25,861 nucleotides of DNA from CAYMPW01 sp964558505 (lineage in GTDB: Archaea; Thermoplasmatota; Thermoplasmata; Methanomassiliicoccales; Methanomethylophilaceae). Each line of letters begins with the position of its first letter. Within the stretch, counting starts at the first letter, position 1. Where the stretch lies: positions 1 to 25,861 of the forward strand of contig CAZLEI010000020.1 of assembly GCA_964558505.1 (NCBI GenBank), given 5' to 3'. Of the stretch, positions 23,028 through 25,861 are shown piece after piece. Both the position numbers and the translations under genes were made by a program. The notes under the pieces are model-generated. The model was not told where the DNA came from. It made no database searches and was given only the letters and a program-made list of their open reading frames with translations.

Positions 23028-23668
23028 ATTATCCCTCCCATCAGCAGCACGCCGTACTCGATAGACCTGGCACCGTGCACGGTCGAAGGACCATGACCGG
23101 GGTGCAGATCCCCTACCTTGAGACCGCTTAGCATCTCAAGAGATAAAAGGAGTTGCCTGGAATCCCCGGTTGGAAAGTCCGTACGGCCGATACTTTGCAC
23201 GAATACGGTGTCACCTGAGAACAGCGTACCGGTGACTTCATCGAACAGGCAGATGCTGCCCGATGTATGACCAGGTGTGTGGATCACCCGAAGCCTGTGG
23301 CATCCGATGTCGATGACCTCTCCGTCACCGATCTCCTTCACGGCAGGGAACGGCGGCATGATCCTGCCGAGGACTTCGCCGCCTAAGATGACGCGGTCAT
23401 CACCGGACGCTATGAACTTAGCATCCGGGCCGGCGAGCACCTCCGGGGAGAATGCGTCCACGAAAGCCTGTAGGCCGCCAATATGGTCTGCATGGCAATG
23501 GGTGAGGATGATCATATCAAGCGGGCGTCCGGCGAGCATCGCACGGATGCGGTCGACGGCCCCTGGGACCACACCTGCACCTGTATCGATGAGAACGGTA
23601 CGGTCACCGACCGCAAGGAATATGTTGGAATCCATTGAACACAACGGATCCACTGTCGATATAGTCAT
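23024..23668 (-). CDS. MBL-fold metallo-hydrolase (glyoxalase II-like)
   Basis: A 214-residue metallo-beta-lactamase-fold protein. Metal ligands are H57, H59, D61 and H62 (THCHADHIGG), the HTPGHTSGS histidine at about 133, the Asp of LFSGDTVF and the His of HPGHGPS, so both metal sites look complete. This compact form resembles hydroxyacylglutathione hydrolase-like thioesterases, but the family is broad and the substrate cannot be named. It is the first gene of the MBL-sua5-map unit. A TATA box at 23689 predicts a leaderless start at this ATG. Confidence 0.88.
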   Translation of the reverse strand: MTISTVDPLCSMDSNIFLAVGDRTVLIDTGAGVVPGAVDRIRAMLAGRPLDMIILTHCHADHIGGLQAFVDAFSPEVLAGPDAKFIASGDDRVILGGEVLGRIMPPFPAVKEIGDGEVIDIGCHRLRVIHTPGHTSGSICLFDEVTGTLFSGDTVFVQSIGRTDFPTGDSRQLLLSLEMLSGLKVGDLHPGHGPSTVHGARSIEYGVLLMGGII

Positions 23669-23688
23669 GATGGACTAATTGAACCAAA

Positions 23689-23696
23689 ATATATAA
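23689..23696 (-). promoter_or_regulatory. TATA box of the MBL-sua5-map operon
   Basis: The minus strand reads TTATATAT, a near-perfect archaeal TATA box, centred about 25 bases before the ATG at 23668. It is the strongest TATA match in the window and indicates a leaderless message. Confidence 0.65.
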
Positions 23697-23799
23697 TCTA
23701 AATTGTTGAAATAATTAGAGAAAACGCAAAATATTCAAATGAAGACGTTTCGGAGGATGAGAATTCATACATACGCAACCTGTTTAACTGCTAGATCAC
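23697..23799 (-). other. 23S rRNA 3' trailer, AT-rich, no gene seen
   Basis: This stretch between the rRNA and the MBL promoter has no coding frame, tRNA or 5S rRNA that I can recognise. On the minus strand it includes T-rich runs (ATTTTGCGTTTTCTC at about 23718-23732) that could end rRNA transcription. The part nearest the rRNA probably forms the processing stem with the 5' flank outside the window. Confidence 0.4.

Positions 23800-25861
<2,062 letters not shown>

Noticed and set aside
23024..23668. MBL protein as an RNase J/CPSF-type nuclease, given its translation-related neighbours
   Set aside because: It is only 214 residues and lacks the beta-CASP domain, fitting a glyoxalase II-like hydrolase instead.

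Overview
The window is archaeal chromosome from a euryarchaeon, most probably of class Thermoplasmata and order Methanomassiliicoccales (gut or wetland methylotrophic methanogens). Archaeal identity is shown by the large subunit of D-family DNA polymerase (DP2), RNA polymerase subunit D in an S13-S4-S11-RpoD cluster, archaeal RNase P protein 4, type II methionine aminopeptidase, mevalonate kinase, geranylgeranyl reductase and a tetraether-lipid-synthase-like radical SAM enzyme. The order-level placement is inference. It rests on a 23S rRNA gene with no 5S gene behind it, a canonical (not methanogen-type) seryl-tRNA synthetase, moderate-to-high GC with TATA-box/leaderless gene starts, and complete absence of TAG stops in 22 genes, as expected where TAG encodes pyrrolysine.

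Layout: (1) 115-3106, plus strand: an uncharacterised protein, then an RNA-metabolism run of rnp4 (RNase P), a YhbY-like RNA-binding protein and serS. (2) 3103-4475, minus strand: a small two-helix membrane protein coupled to a double YfbR-like HD phosphohydrolase whose first half has lost its HD pair. (3) 4555-7134, plus strand: a PLP aminotransferase, an uncharacterised acidic protein and mevalonate kinase. (4) 7166-10156, minus strand: tes - ferredoxin - ggr, a three-gene cassette for maturing archaeal membrane lipids, meeting mvk at a hairpin. (5) 10295-14284, plus strand: a 1329-residue surface protein with a pilin-like N-terminus and a lamin-tail-like domain. (6) 14332-18710, plus strand: an Nog1/OBG-like GTPase coupled to polC (DP2). 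(7) 18813-21182, minus strand: rps13-rps4-rps11-rpoD. (8) 21377-23668, minus strand: an MBL-fold hydrolase, sua5, map and tRNA-Leu(CAA). (9) about 23800 to the window end, minus strand: the 3' two-thirds or so of a 23S rRNA gene.

Functionally this is mostly a housekeeping segment of replication, transcription, translation and membrane-lipid synthesis. Mevalonate kinase feeds the isoprenoid pathway, Ggr with its ferredoxin saturates the chains, and Tes joins two diethers into a membrane-spanning tetraether. I see no transposase, phage gene, CRISPR array or integration site. The parts least explained are the giant surface protein, the half-degenerate double HD protein and two proteins without recognisable families. 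I did not find a clear new multi-gene defence or mobile system.
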